The notes under the pieces are model-generated. The model saw only the letters and a program-made list of their open reading frames with translations. It was not told the origin of the DNA and ran no database searches. Shown one piece after another: positions 43,536 to 52,915 of a stretch of DNA of 64,000 nucleotides (positions within the stretch are counted from its first letter, which is position 1; every line of letters starts with the position of its first letter). A program made the translations under genes and the position numbers. Source of the DNA: RHLJ01 sp048058975. Its GTDB lineage: Bacteria > Bacteroidota > Rhodothermia > Balneolales > Balneolaceae. The stretch lies in the NCBI GenBank assembly GCA_048058975.1, contig JBLLNP010000001.1, forward strand, positions 124,001-188,000. The letters are read 5' to 3'.

Positions 43536-44821
43536 TCAGAAAGCTGATACATATTATAGCCTTGTTTTCTATTACTATCTCGCTTTCATCTTGCGATGAT
43601 ATTTTTAGTTCAAAATCAAACAGAGATACCGACGAAATATTTGATGAAGGGCGCATCGATCCAACACTGGAGAATATTGATGGCTACGCTCCCGTACTTC
43701 CATTTTGGGGAGGTTTCGATGAACCAACTGATGTACATGTGGGATTTGATGAATTCGTATATGTAACAGATGCTTCTGGGATACATTTATTAGATCGGGC
43801 TGATCTTTCGCCAAGGGTAACTATTCCATTGAGGGGTGCTGTAGCAATTACGCAAGATAGATTGCTTAATGTGTATGTCGCCGCCCGGATTGATACTGTG
43901 ATTGAGTCAATCGACCCGGGAATTACCTGGGATTTGCCTGCAGTATTCAAAATTAAGAACATGAATGGGGCTGGCCCAATACAATTCGTTGATACCTTAA
44001 TCTTTCCGTTCGACGATGCCAGTTTAAGTACTTCAGCTGCTCAGAACGCCAGGTTAAATCGTGCCTCTCAAAACAATTATGAAAATGTAGAAGTTACAGG
44101 TTTGACCATTCTTAAAGACAACAGTTTGTATGTGACAAGAAGAGGCCCTTTTACCGAAACTACACAGGTAGCTGCTCCTGACAATACCGTTCTCGAATTT
44201 CAGAGAATTACTGAAGGAGGAATAAAAACGGATAAAATGAGGAATGTAAGGCAGATCAGAGCATTAAGTCCTACCGTTCCTTCGTTAAGAAGTGGTATTG
44301 GAATTAGTTCTATAACCAGTTTTGTATCTCCTCCACAAAGAGATAATCCAACCGATGATCGAAGCTTTATTATAACACAGGCAGATCAAACTAAGGAAAT
44401 TCCTTTCCGGGTATTATGGATTAATGCTGTAATTACCGTCGATGGAATTGTATTTCAGCAAAATTCCAGCCTACTAGCTCAGGATACTACCCAGGCAGAT
44501 GGATTTTTATACGAACCTAATAAGTTCAAACTGCCATCAGATATCGCTTTTGGTGGAGATGATGACAGCTACATTTTTATTATCGACTCAGAATCTGACT
44601 CTTTGTTCCAGTTTCAATTGAATGGCCAGGAAGGGGTTCCGCCTCCTGCGGGAGTTGAAGATCAGACCCGGCAGATAGTAGTTTCTTTTGGAGGTACTGG
44701 TTCAGGACCAAAAGAATTTAACCAGCCAAGCGGAGTAGCTTACTTCAACGGGGTTGTATATGTAGCCGATAAAGGAAATAACAGGATTTCAAGATTTAAA
44801 CTTACTTCCGATTTCGAATAA
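43532..44821 (+). CDS. Lipoprotein with NHL-like repeats
   Basis: The 429-residue protein has a lipoprotein signal (SLSSC, Cys about 21). Its beta-propeller-like repeats include WGGFDEPTDVHVGFDEFVYVTDASGIHLLD at the start and FNQPSGVAYFNGVVYVADKGNNRISRFK at the end. NHL-type propellers bind proteins or ligands at the cell surface. It is coupled to the PorV-like gene by an ATGA overlap. Confidence 0.75.
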   Translation: MIRKLIHIIALFSITISLSSCDDIFSSKSNRDTDEIFDEGRIDPTLENIDGYAPVLPFWGGFDEPTDVHVGFDEFVYVTDASGIHLLDRADLSPRVTIPLRGAVAITQDRLLNVYVAARIDTVIESIDPGITWDLPAVFKIKNMNGAGPIQFVDTLIFPFDDASLSTSAAQNARLNRASQNNYENVEVTGLTILKDNSLYVTRRGPFTETTQVAAPDNTVLEFQRITEGGIKTDKMRNVRQIRALSPTVPSLRSGIGISSITSFVSPPQRDNPTDDRSFIITQADQTKEIPFRVLWINAVITVDGIVFQQNSSLLAQDTTQADGFLYEPNKFKLPSDIAFGGDDDSYIFIIDSESDSLFQFQLNGQEGVPPPAGVEDQTRQIVVSFGGTGSGPKEFNQPSGVAYFNGVVYVADKGNNRISRFKLTSDFE

Positions 44822-44822
44822 A

Positions 44823-44829
44823 AAGGAGG
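44823..44829 (+). promoter_or_regulatory. Strong Shine-Dalgarno before the NPP gene
   Basis: AAGGAGG lies 4 bases before the ATG at 44834. Most starts in this window have no clear Shine-Dalgarno sequence, so this one stands out. Confidence 0.65.
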
Positions 44830-44833
44830 AGCA

Positions 44834-46045
44834 ATGAAAAAGCTGTTGGTACTACTTTTTCTTTGCTCATTAGCCTGTACGGCACAGCCAAACAATAAGC
44901 CTCCAAAACTCCTTCTTATTTCTTTCGATGGTTTTCGGGCAGACTATCTTTCTAAAACGGAAACCCCAAACTTTGATCTGCTAGCAAAAGCGGGAGTACT
45001 TGGCGAAGGACTGATTCCTGTTTTCCCATCAAAAACATTCCCTAATTATTACTCAATTGCCACTGGGCTTTACCCAGAGAATAATGGATTTATAGGAAAT
45101 AGCATGTACGATCCTGAGATGAATCTTTCATTTTCTATGGGAGATCGGGAGCAGGTAGAAAACCCAGATTGGTACGGAGGGGAACCCATCTGGAATACAG
45201 TTGAGAAGAATGGGCTAAATGCCGGTACCATGTTCTGGGTAGGCTCGGAAGCTCCCATTCAAAATATGAGGCCTACTTTCTGGAAACGATATGATGGAAG
45301 AATACCTAACGAATCCCGAATCGATTCTGTACTAAAATGGATGACGTTAGGAAATGAAAATGAAATCGATTTTGGAACACTTTATTTCAGTTTTGTGGAT
45401 AGCGAAGGGCATAGATACGGACCTGATTCAGAAGAGGTAGTGCAGGCAATTCGGGATGCTGACGAGTTAGTAGGCTATCTGATTAATCAAATGAAGTCTT
45501 TGAAGCTTTTCGAATCAACGAATATAATTATTGTTTCAGATCATGGGATGACAGAGGTTTCGAGGGAGCGCTTGATAGTGTTGGATGATCTGGTAAATAT
45601 GGAAGGGATCAACATCATTTCTTCCACTCCGGTAGTGATGATGAATCTCCCACCTGAAAGACTGGAGAATGTTTATCAAATTCTGAAAAGGAAAGAGGCA
45701 AACTACAAAGTCTATAGAAAAGAAAATCTACCGGAAAGATTTCATTTGAGAAAGCACCCCCGTGTTCCGGATCTGATTATGATTGCTGATCTGGGATACA
45801 CCATTAATACTAGGGAATACATTCAAAGAAGAGAAAACTATCCTTCCGGGGGAACGCATGGTTTTGATAATCGGGAGAAAGAAATGCATGCTTTATTTAT
45901 TGCTCGGGGTCCGGATTTTAAAGAAGGTTATTCCATGAAATCTTTCGAGAATATCCATCTTTATGAGCTGATGGTTTATCTTTTGGGGATTCCTTCTGCC
46001 GGAACTGATGGTTCTCTCGATTCTGTAAATGTAATGCTCCGTTAG
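44834..46045 (+). CDS. Ectonucleotide pyrophosphatase/phosphodiesterase (NPP, alkaline phosphatase fold)
   Basis: The 403-residue protein carries a lipoprotein-like signal (LFLCSLAC, Cys15). It has NPP features: LISFDGFRAD (metal Asp32), the nucleophile Thr68 in PSKTFPN, SIATGLYPENNGF, FVDSEGHRYGP, VSDHGM and GTHGFDN metal ligands. NPPs cleave nucleotide or lipid phosphodiesters outside the cell. Being last in the envelope block suggests a role in phosphorus or nucleotide scavenging at the surface, which is inference. Confidence 0.9.
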   Translation: MKKLLVLLFLCSLACTAQPNNKPPKLLLISFDGFRADYLSKTETPNFDLLAKAGVLGEGLIPVFPSKTFPNYYSIATGLYPENNGFIGNSMYDPEMNLSFSMGDREQVENPDWYGGEPIWNTVEKNGLNAGTMFWVGSEAPIQNMRPTFWKRYDGRIPNESRIDSVLKWMTLGNENEIDFGTLYFSFVDSEGHRYGPDSEEVVQAIRDADELVGYLINQMKSLKLFESTNIIIVSDHGMTEVSRERLIVLDDLVNMEGINIISSTPVVMMNLPPERLENVYQILKRKEANYKVYRKENLPERFHLRKHPRVPDLIMIADLGYTINTREYIQRRENYPSGGTHGFDNREKEMHALFIARGPDFKEGYSMKSFENIHLYELMVYLLGIPSAGTDGSLDSVNVMLR

Positions 46046-46193
46046 CAAAATCCAGAGAAGACATCACGGACTTGATCCGGGATCTGGGAAAAAAAACGAT
46101 TTAGAAATAATCTTAATTATTTGGATTGAATCTAACTTCGCTCAGAGAGATATTCCGTTTCATAAAAAAGAAATAAACTCACTCTACAAGACT

Positions 46194-46529
46194 ATGCCAT
46201 ACGTTGTTACCGAACCATGTATTCAATGTAAATATACCAACTGCGCGGCGGTTTGCCCGGTTGATGCCTTCCGGGAAGGACCTAATTTTCTGGTAATCGA
46301 GCCAAATGAATGTATCGATTGCGACGCATGTGTTTCGGAATGTCCTGTGGAAGCGATCTTTCCGGATGACGAAGTTCCCGCAAAATGGGAGCATTACATC
46401 GAGCTTAATGAACGCCTATCAGAAGCATGGGATGATCATGTAATCAACGAAACCAAAGATGCGCTGCCAGATGCAGACGAGTGGGCCGAAAAAGAAGACA
46501 AACTCGGCGACCTCATCGAAGAATGGTAG
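46194..46529 (+). CDS. fdxA: 7Fe ferredoxin (FdxA type)
   Basis: The 111-residue protein has an N-terminal di-cluster domain: C9, C12, C17 and C21 in CIQCKYTNCAAVCP, then C40, C43, C46 and C50 in CIDCDACVSECP. This is the pattern of FdxA ferredoxins with one 3Fe-4S and one 4Fe-4S cluster. An acidic tail follows (to DLIEEW). It carries electrons in the cytoplasm; the partner is not evident. It is a single gene. Confidence 0.92.
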   Translation: MPYVVTEPCIQCKYTNCAAVCPVDAFREGPNFLVIEPNECIDCDACVSECPVEAIFPDDEVPAKWEHYIELNERLSEAWDDHVINETKDALPDADEWAEKEDKLGDLIEEW

Positions 46530-46535
46530 CTTTCA

Positions 46536-46602
46536 ATTTTAAATGTTGAATTAAAAGTGTTAAATGGAAAATATTCTACATTTAACACTTAGCATTTAAA
46601 AT
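46536..46602. repeat. Nested A+T-rich hairpin before folP
   Basis: An outer pair ATTTTAAATG (46536-46545) / CATTTAAAAT (46593-46602) and an inner pair AAGTGTTAAATG (46555-46566) / CATTTAACACTT (46579-46590) are both perfect. The structure ends 6 bases before the TTG start of folP and begins just after the ferredoxin stop. Confidence 0.75.
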
Positions 46603-46608
46603 TAAACA

Positions 46609-47439
46609 TTGTCTAATTCAGAAAATATCTCCTTAGCACAAACTTCCCCAAAAGTAATGGGCATTCTAAACGCCACTCCTGATTCGTTTAGTGATGGGGG
46701 GAAGTTCAATGCGATCAATTCGGCAATGGATCGCATTCACATTATGCTTTCCGAAGGTGCTTCGATTATTGATGTGGGAGGAGAATCCACACGCCCTAAT
46801 GCTGAACCTGTTTCTGAGAAAGAAGAGCTTTCAAGAGTAATTCCAATACTCAACAAGGGAATTCCTACTTTTTCCGATGCGGTCTTTTCAATCGACACCA
46901 CTAAATATGAAGTTGCAAAACAAGCACTGGAACTGGGCGCGAAGATTGTAAACGACGTAAGCGGATTAGAAAAAGAACCAAAACTTGCAGATTTGTGCGC
47001 TGAATTTGGAGCTACCTATGTGCTAATGCATTCTCAGGGCGACCCCCAAACAATGCAATACAATCCAAGTTATGTAAATGTGATGGTTGAGATTTATGAG
47101 TTTTTTGAAAGGAAAATCGAGGTACTCCAATCCAAAGGTGTGAATAAAATCATTCTTGATCCCGGAATCGGATTTGGAAAAAAGCTGCAACATAACCTTT
47201 CTCTTCTCGCTCACCTTGACTCTTTCAAAAAAATTGGTTTCCCTTTACTAGTTGGAGCTTCCCGAAAATCTATGATCGGACAGATTTTAGACGGCAGACC
47301 TGCAGATGAACGGCTCGCCGGAACACTTGCAGTTCACTATCATTCTTTGATAAAAGGCGCTGATATTCTCCGTGTACATGATGTGAAGGAAGCCTCGGAT
47401 TCAATTCGTATATTCAACGCAATTCAATCTCAATCTTAG
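46609..47439 (+). CDS. folP: Dihydropteroate synthase
   Basis: FolP condenses p-aminobenzoate with dihydropterin pyrophosphate in folate synthesis; it is the sulfonamide target. The 276-residue protein has MGILNATPDSFSDGGKF, the DVGGESTRP loop, SIDTTKYEVA, ILDPGIGFGK and LVGASRKSMIG motifs in the expected order. The start is a TTG at 46609, directly after a large hairpin. cdaA follows after 13 bases; this gene order is common in Bacteroidota. Confidence 0.95.
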   Translation: MSNSENISLAQTSPKVMGILNATPDSFSDGGKFNAINSAMDRIHIMLSEGASIIDVGGESTRPNAEPVSEKEELSRVIPILNKGIPTFSDAVFSIDTTKYEVAKQALELGAKIVNDVSGLEKEPKLADLCAEFGATYVLMHSQGDPQTMQYNPSYVNVMVEIYEFFERKIEVLQSKGVNKIILDPGIGFGKKLQHNLSLLAHLDSFKKIGFPLLVGASRKSMIGQILDGRPADERLAGTLAVHYHSLIKGADILRVHDVKEASDSIRIFNAIQSQS

Positions 47440-47452
47440 ACGGAGCACTCCA

Positions 47453-48268
47453 TTGATCCCCATTGGGTTTCTTGATTTCGGTATTATGGATTTTATCGAA
47501 ACGCTGCTTATTGCCGGCGTGCTGGTATATCTTTATCAATGGATCAGGGGAACATTTGCCATTCAGGCAGGGATTGGAATCGTACTTCTGGTTGTCGTAA
47601 ACCTGATAATTCGGGTGCTTGGCTTCACCACCATCGATTTTATTCTTAGTGGAATCATGAACGTTGGTATTCTCGCAGTGTTTATCATTTTTCAGCCCGA
47701 GATCAGAAAGCTGCTTTATCGACTTGGAACCAACACCAGTCTCGACCGCTTTTTTACACGCTCAGGTTCCGATGATATGATTGATGAAATTATTGAAGCG
47801 GTAAAAGTGCTCGCTAAAGAAAAGATAGGGGCGCTCATTGTTTTCGCACGAACCTCTTCGCTACAGGATATCATTGATGGAGGAGTTGGTATTGATGCGA
47901 AAATTAAAAGCGAATTACTGGTCACTATTTTTCGAAAAGAAACCCCTTTGCATGACGGTGCTGTCATTATCCGAAACAACCGAATTGTTGCGGCGAGTGC
48001 GTACCTTCCCATTTCCCAAAATCCGAATATTGCGCAATCCTTTGGAACTCGTCACCGGGCAGCGGTAGGGGTTTCCGAAACCAATAATGTTTTTGTGTTG
48101 GTTGTTTCAGAAGAAACCGGGCGTATCTCCATCTCCAGAAATGGCTCACTCACAAGTGGGTTGACCATCCAGAAACTCCGTGCCGAAATGGAAGAAAGTT
48201 TCGGCTCCCAAAAGTTCGAAGAAGAAATTGGTTTTAGTTCTTCTCAAACTGAGATGAATTTGAAGTAA
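47453..48268 (+). CDS. cdaA: Diadenylate cyclase CdaA (c-di-AMP synthase)
   Basis: CdaA makes the second messenger c-di-AMP from two ATP. The 271-residue protein has three N-terminal membrane helices (about 12-30, 38-57, 62-80), then the DAC domain with the DGA motif at 168-170 (LHDGAVII) and RHR at 200-202 (GTRHRAAVG). The start is a TTG at 47453. The second messenger usually controls potassium and turgor, which fits the mscS-like channel elsewhere in the window. It forms an operon with folP. Confidence 0.95.
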   Translation: MIPIGFLDFGIMDFIETLLIAGVLVYLYQWIRGTFAIQAGIGIVLLVVVNLIIRVLGFTTIDFILSGIMNVGILAVFIIFQPEIRKLLYRLGTNTSLDRFFTRSGSDDMIDEIIEAVKVLAKEKIGALIVFARTSSLQDIIDGGVGIDAKIKSELLVTIFRKETPLHDGAVIIRNNRIVAASAYLPISQNPNIAQSFGTRHRAAVGVSETNNVFVLVVSEETGRISISRNGSLTSGLTIQKLRAEMEESFGSQKFEEEIGFSSSQTEMNLK

Positions 48269-48270
48269 TT

Positions 48271-48334
48271 TTAATTACGAATAATTGAATTAGGAATAGG
48301 TTTCTAAAAACGCTTATTCCTAATTCGTAATTAA
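48271..48334. repeat. A+T-rich hairpin between cdaA and the mutase gene
   Basis: TTAATTACGAAT (48271-48282) and AATTAGGAATA (48288-48298) pair with the continuous segment TATTCCTAATTCGTAATTAA (48315-48334). The stem is perfect except for a small bulge. It resembles the elements at 20587 and 46536. Confidence 0.72.
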
Positions 48335-48439
48335 ACTATTCTTGTTCACCTCAAATTCACAAAGCTCTCCTTACTTTCGAAAACGGAAAACCGTACATTC
48401 TGATTAAGAAAACCGTTTCCATGAAAGAAAGTGAGTAAA

Positions 48440-50575
48440 ATGTCAGAGCAAAAAGATAAGTGGACGAACAGTGTTGAAAAGGGATTAAAAGGCGAAAAGG
48501 CGGATTCACTGAACCGCATGAGTCCTGAAAGGGTGGAGATTAAAGCACTATATGATGCCGAAGACCTTTCCAAAAGAGCGGTCGATCCCGGCTACCCAGG
48601 GCAGTTCCCGTTTACCCGTGGGCCTTATCCAACGATGTACACCCAGCGACCATGGACCATCCGTCAATATGCCGGATTTTCAACAGCCGAAGAATCCAAC
48701 AAATTCTATCGGCAGGCACTGGAAAAAGGACAAAAAGGACTGAGCGTAGCTTTTGACTTGGCGACACACCGAGGTTATGATTCCGATCATCCAAGAGTAG
48801 TCGGCGATGTAGGAAAGGCAGGCGTAGCCATCGATTCTGTAGAAGACATGAAGATTCTGTTCGACGGAATTCCCTTAGATAAAATGTCGGTTTCTATGAC
48901 CATGAACGGCGCGGTGATTCCCGTTCTGGCAGCTTATATTGTTGCCGCTGAAGAACAAGGCGTTGGGCTGGATCAACTCAGCGGAACGATCCAGAATGAC
49001 ATCCTTAAAGAGTTCATGGTTAGAAATACCTACATTTATCCCCCTCAGGCATCTATGAAGCTGGTTTCGGATATTATCGCCTTTACAAGCGAAAAAATGC
49101 CACGCTTCAACTCAATTTCTATTTCAGGATATCACATGCAGGAAGCCGGCGCTGATTCAGCATTAGAGCTGGCTTTCACATTGGCAGATGGAATCGAATA
49201 TGTAAAAACTGCCGTTGAAAGTGGTCTTGATGTGGACGCCTTTGCTCCAAGACTCTCCTTCTTCTTTGCCATCGGAATGAACTTTCTTATGGAGGTGAGT
49301 AAGCTTAGAGCAGCCCGGACACTTTGGGCGGAATTGATGAAAGAGCATTTCGATCCAAAGAGTTCGAAATCCATGATGCTACGTACGCACTGCCAAACCT
49401 CGGGTTGGTCATTAACGGCGCAGGATCCGCTGAACAATGTGGTCCGTACCACTATCGAGGCAATGGCTGCGGTGCTGGGAGGAACGCAATCTCTCCACAC
49501 CAACAGTTACGATGAAGCGATTTCTCTCCCTACAGAAACCTCTTCAAGAATCGCGAGAAATACTCAAACCATCATCCAGGAAGAAACGGATGTTACCCAC
49601 ACGGTTGATCCCTTTGCAGGATCGTATGCGGTGGAATCAATCACTCATGATTTAAAGGAACGAGCCAAAGCCATCATTAACGAAGTGATGGAAATGGGAG
49701 GAATGGCTAGAGCGATCGAGCAAGGATATCCAAAGCGGAAAATCGAAGAAGCGGCAGCGCTCAAGCAAGCAGGGATTGATAAGGGTGATATCACCATTGT
49801 TGGGGTGAACAAGTATGTGAACGAAAAAGAAGATCCAATCGAAATTCTGGATATCGACAATGCGGATGTCCGGGAAAAACAAATTGAGCGACTTGATTCC
49901 ATCAAAGCTAAACGAGATAATGCTGCTACTAAAGATGCGTTGGTGGCTTTGACCGATGCGGCGAAATCAGGCGAAGGAAATATTCTGGAGCTGGCGGTTG
50001 AAGCAACACGGAGAAGGGCTACCGTTGGTGAGATATCTGATGCTTTGGAAGTAGCCTGGGGAAGACATAAAGCCACCAATCAAACCATAAGCGGAGTATA
50101 TGAAAGCGTGTACAAAAACGACGAACACTACAAAGAAATTAAATCTAAAATAGAAGCCTTCGCGGAAGAAGAAGGTCGCCGTCCGAGAATTTTGGTGGTA
50201 AAAATGGGTCAGGATGGTCATGATCGCGGAGCAAAAGTGGTTGCAACTGCATTTGCCGATATGGGCTTTGATGTGGATGTAGGTCCACTGTTTTCAACTC
50301 CGGAAGAAGCCGCCAAGCAGGCTATCGAAAATGACGTACATGTGATTGGGGTATCCACACTCGCAGCCGGGCACAAAACGCTGATTCCCGAACTCATCAA
50401 TATTCTCAAAAAAGAAGAAGCCGAAGATATGGTGATTGTTGCGGGAGGAGTTATTCCTGTTCAGGACTATGATTTTCTCTACGAAAAAGGAGTTTCCTCT
50501 ATATTTGGTCCGGGCACCAATATTCCTAAGGCAGCGTCAAAAGTTATTGATGAAATCAAAGCAAAGCGTGCATGA
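48440..50575 (+). CDS. scpA: Methylmalonyl-CoA mutase, single-chain
   Basis: This adenosylcobalamin enzyme interconverts methylmalonyl-CoA and succinyl-CoA in propionate and branched-chain metabolism. The roughly 711-residue chain has the substrate barrel (RGPYPTMYTQRPWTIRQYAGFST and GLSVAFDLATHRGYDSDHPRV) and a C-terminal B12-binding domain with the cobalt-ligand motif GQDGHDRG near 590. Both parts are in one polypeptide, as in the E. coli/human type. I take the ATG at 48440; a GTG three codons upstream (48431) is also possible. meaB overlaps its stop. Confidence 0.95.
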   Translation: MSEQKDKWTNSVEKGLKGEKADSLNRMSPERVEIKALYDAEDLSKRAVDPGYPGQFPFTRGPYPTMYTQRPWTIRQYAGFSTAEESNKFYRQALEKGQKGLSVAFDLATHRGYDSDHPRVVGDVGKAGVAIDSVEDMKILFDGIPLDKMSVSMTMNGAVIPVLAAYIVAAEEQGVGLDQLSGTIQNDILKEFMVRNTYIYPPQASMKLVSDIIAFTSEKMPRFNSISISGYHMQEAGADSALELAFTLADGIEYVKTAVESGLDVDAFAPRLSFFFAIGMNFLMEVSKLRAARTLWAELMKEHFDPKSSKSMMLRTHCQTSGWSLTAQDPLNNVVRTTIEAMAAVLGGTQSLHTNSYDEAISLPTETSSRIARNTQTIIQEETDVTHTVDPFAGSYAVESITHDLKERAKAIINEVMEMGGMARAIEQGYPKRKIEEAAALKQAGIDKGDITIVGVNKYVNEKEDPIEILDIDNADVREKQIERLDSIKAKRDNAATKDALVALTDAAKSGEGNILELAVEATRRRATVGEISDALEVAWGRHKATNQTISGVYESVYKNDEHYKEIKSKIEAFAEEEGRRPRILVVKMGQDGHDRGAKVVATAFADMGFDVDVGPLFSTPEEAAKQAIENDVHVIGVSTLAAGHKTLIPELINILKKEEAEDMVIVAGGVIPVQDYDFLYEKGVSSIFGPGTNIPKAASKVIDEIKAKRA

Positions 50576-51549
50576 AGGTAGAAGAGCTTGCACAAGGAAT
50601 TAAAGATGGGAAACGGCGTCATTTAGCCAAAGGAATAACACTGGCTGAGAGTAACAGGGAGAAAGACAAGAAAGAAGCCCGGGAATTGCTGGATTTATTA
50701 AATGGGGATTATGACACAATTCGAATAGGCATTTCAGGCGTCCCCGGTGTGGGAAAAAGCACGTTCATTGAGGCACTTGGTAATTTGTTGATCGGGCAGG
50801 GACATAAAGTTGCGGTTCTGGCGGTCGATCCCAGTAGTCCTTCTTCGGGAGGAAGTATTCTGGGAGATAAAACCCGCATGGAAACCCTTGCGACAAACGA
50901 AAAAGCGTTTATCCGTCCTTCACCTACAGCTGGGACTTTGGGAGGAGTAGCCAAACGAACCCGTGAAGCCATGTTACTTTGTGAAGCTGCAGGATATGAT
51001 GTCATTCTGATTGAAACGGTAGGAGTTGGACAAAGTGAATTTGAAGTAGCTTCTATGGTTGATTGTTTTTTGGTAATGATGCTGCCCGGAGCCGGGGATT
51101 CGTTGCAGGGAATCAAACGTGGTATTCTCGAAATCACAGATGTTTTAGTAGTAAACAAAGCCGACGGCGATCAGAAACGACTCGCCCATAAAGCAAGGGA
51201 TGAATACGAGCAGACGTTTCACTTGCTTCAGCCCAAGTACGAAGATATTCAGGTTCAGTTTTTAGCGATGAGTGCTCTGGAAAAGAAAGGGGTTTCGGAA
51301 GTATGGGAAGGCGTTCAGGAATTTATATCAGCGCTAAAAGAGAGAGGGATTCTTAGCGATATAAGAAATAATCAAAATTTGAATTGGTTTCGCAGACTCA
51401 CCGAAGATGAACTCCTAAGAGAGCTTTGGAATACCCCGGAAAATAATAAAAAGGCGAAAGAGCTAATGGAGAAAATTAAGAGAAAAGAAATATCCCCGTC
51501 GAGCGCAGCTACTCAAATGATTCATAATCTCAATAAAAAAAGTAATTGA
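50572..51549 (+). CDS. meaB: Methylmalonyl-CoA mutase-associated GTPase MeaB
   Basis: MeaB is a G3E-type GTPase that loads and protects the cobalamin cofactor of the mutase. The 325-residue protein has the P-loop GVPGVGKST at about 56-64, VDPSSPSSGGSILGDKTRM, ETVGVGQSE and the VVNKADG base-recognition motif. An ATGA overlap couples it to the mutase gene. Confidence 0.95.
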   Translation: MKVEELAQGIKDGKRRHLAKGITLAESNREKDKKEARELLDLLNGDYDTIRIGISGVPGVGKSTFIEALGNLLIGQGHKVAVLAVDPSSPSSGGSILGDKTRMETLATNEKAFIRPSPTAGTLGGVAKRTREAMLLCEAAGYDVILIETVGVGQSEFEVASMVDCFLVMMLPGAGDSLQGIKRGILEITDVLVVNKADGDQKRLAHKARDEYEQTFHLLQPKYEDIQVQFLAMSALEKKGVSEVWEGVQEFISALKERGILSDIRNNQNLNWFRRLTEDELLRELWNTPENNKKAKELMEKIKRKEISPSSAATQMIHNLNKKSN

Positions 51550-51710
51550 TAGAGAGTTTTTTCGCAGATAAAGCTATTTGACATAGATACTTTGCAGAGG
51601 TATAATTGAGACGTAGTGCTAAATAATATAAAGTTACTTTTTAGTAGTAAAAAAGCGCTTACAATTGTATATTTTCGATCCTGAAAAAAAGATGAATCCC
51701 AATAAATAGA

Positions 51711-52874
51711 ATGAACCAGGTAGAGCAATTTATACCACCTTTAACACAATTGACAGAAGACGAGCAAATGTTAAAAGAGGCTGCTGCCGATTTTGCAAAA
51801 AGCTCTATTTCACCGTTAGTTCATGAGATGGATGAAAATGCCAAGTTAGATTCAGGCTTAATCAAAGAATTTTTTGAGATGGGTTTAATGGGGATTGAAA
51901 TCCCCGAAAAGTATAATGGTGCAGGTGGTACATTTATGATGTCGATTGTGGCCATTGAGCAGATTTCCAGAGTTGATGGTTCTGCCGGAGTGTTTATGGA
52001 TGTTCAGAATACACTCGTAAATAACGCTTTCATCCGCTATGCTTCTGAGGAATTAAAGGAAAAGTATTTACCACAACTGGCTACTGAAAAAGTAGGTGCA
52101 TATTGTCTTTCAGAAGCTGGTTCAGGTAGCGATGCTTTTGCACTTAGAACTACTGCAAAGGAAGATGGTGATCATTTTATATTGAACGGTGCCAAGCTTT
52201 GGATTACCAACGCCAATGAAGCGGATATTTTTCTGGTTTTTGCAAATGTGAACCCCGAATTAGGGTATAAAGGCATTACCGCTTTTGTAGTTGAACGGGG
52301 AATGGAAGGATTTTCCGTATCAAAAAAAGAGAATAAAATGGGAATCCGGGCCAGTTCTACCTGCGAGATTTTATTAGAAGAGTGCCGTATTCCCAAAGCC
52401 AATATTTTAGGTGAATACGGAAAAGGTTATAAGGTAGCTATAGAAACCCTGAACGAAGGCCGGATTGGAATTGGAGCACAAATGATAGGTATAGCCCAAG
52501 GAGCTTTCGATGCTGCCTTGGCTTACATTCAGGAGCGGAAGCAATTCGGTAAAGCTATCTCTGAGTTCCAGGGAGTACAATTCCAGTTATCCCGTATGGC
52601 CACAGATATTGAGACTGCTCGTTTACTTGTGTACAACGCAGGGCGAATTAAAGAAGCAGGACAGCCTTTTCTTAAGGAAGCAGCCATGGCGAAATTTTAT
52701 TCTTCAGAGGTTGCCGAACGCGTTAGCTCCATGGCCATAGACTTGTTTGGTGGCAATGGATACGTGAAAGAATATCCCGTAGAAAAATTTTACCGTGATG
52801 CAAAGATCGGTAAAATCTATGAGGGTACAACGAACATGCAGCTGAGCACTATTGCAAAGTTGCTACTTCGATGA
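51711..52874 (+). CDS. Acyl-CoA dehydrogenase (short/branched-chain type)
   Basis: The 387-residue flavoenzyme oxidises acyl-CoA to enoyl-CoA. It has the FAD/substrate motifs YCLSEAGSGSDAFALRT, WITNANEADIFLVFANV and RKQFGKAI. The catalytic Glu371 is in IYEGTTNMQL, placing it with butyryl/short-branched-chain dehydrogenases. Its position after the mutase genes fits branched-chain amino acid or fatty acid breakdown. It is transcribed as its own unit, 161 bases after meaB. Confidence 0.92.
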   Translation: MNQVEQFIPPLTQLTEDEQMLKEAAADFAKSSISPLVHEMDENAKLDSGLIKEFFEMGLMGIEIPEKYNGAGGTFMMSIVAIEQISRVDGSAGVFMDVQNTLVNNAFIRYASEELKEKYLPQLATEKVGAYCLSEAGSGSDAFALRTTAKEDGDHFILNGAKLWITNANEADIFLVFANVNPELGYKGITAFVVERGMEGFSVSKKENKMGIRASSTCEILLEECRIPKANILGEYGKGYKVAIETLNEGRIGIGAQMIGIAQGAFDAALAYIQERKQFGKAISEFQGVQFQLSRMATDIETARLLVYNAGRIKEAGQPFLKEAAMAKFYSSEVAERVSSMAIDLFGGNGYVKEYPVEKFYRDAKIGKIYEGTTNMQLSTIAKLLLR

Positions 52875-52884
52875 GTGAGTGAGG

Positions 52885-52915
52885 AAGGGGGAGTTTCGGC
52901 TCCCCCTTTTTTATT
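52885..52915. terminator. Bidirectional terminator between convergent genes
   Basis: AAGGGGGAG (52885-52893) and CTCCCCCTT (52900-52908) form a 9-bp stem with a 6-base loop, then a T run that overlaps the stop codon of the convergent FGE-like gene. Confidence 0.88.

Noticed and set aside
48421..48438. Six-codon open frame (MKESE) before the mutase gene, considered as a leader peptide
   Set aside because: There is no attenuator hairpin or codon bias that would support a regulatory leader.
49645..50079. Minus-strand 144-residue open frame
   Set aside because: It is antisense to the methylmalonyl-CoA mutase gene and is Ser/Ala/Ile-rich, as codon shadows usually are.
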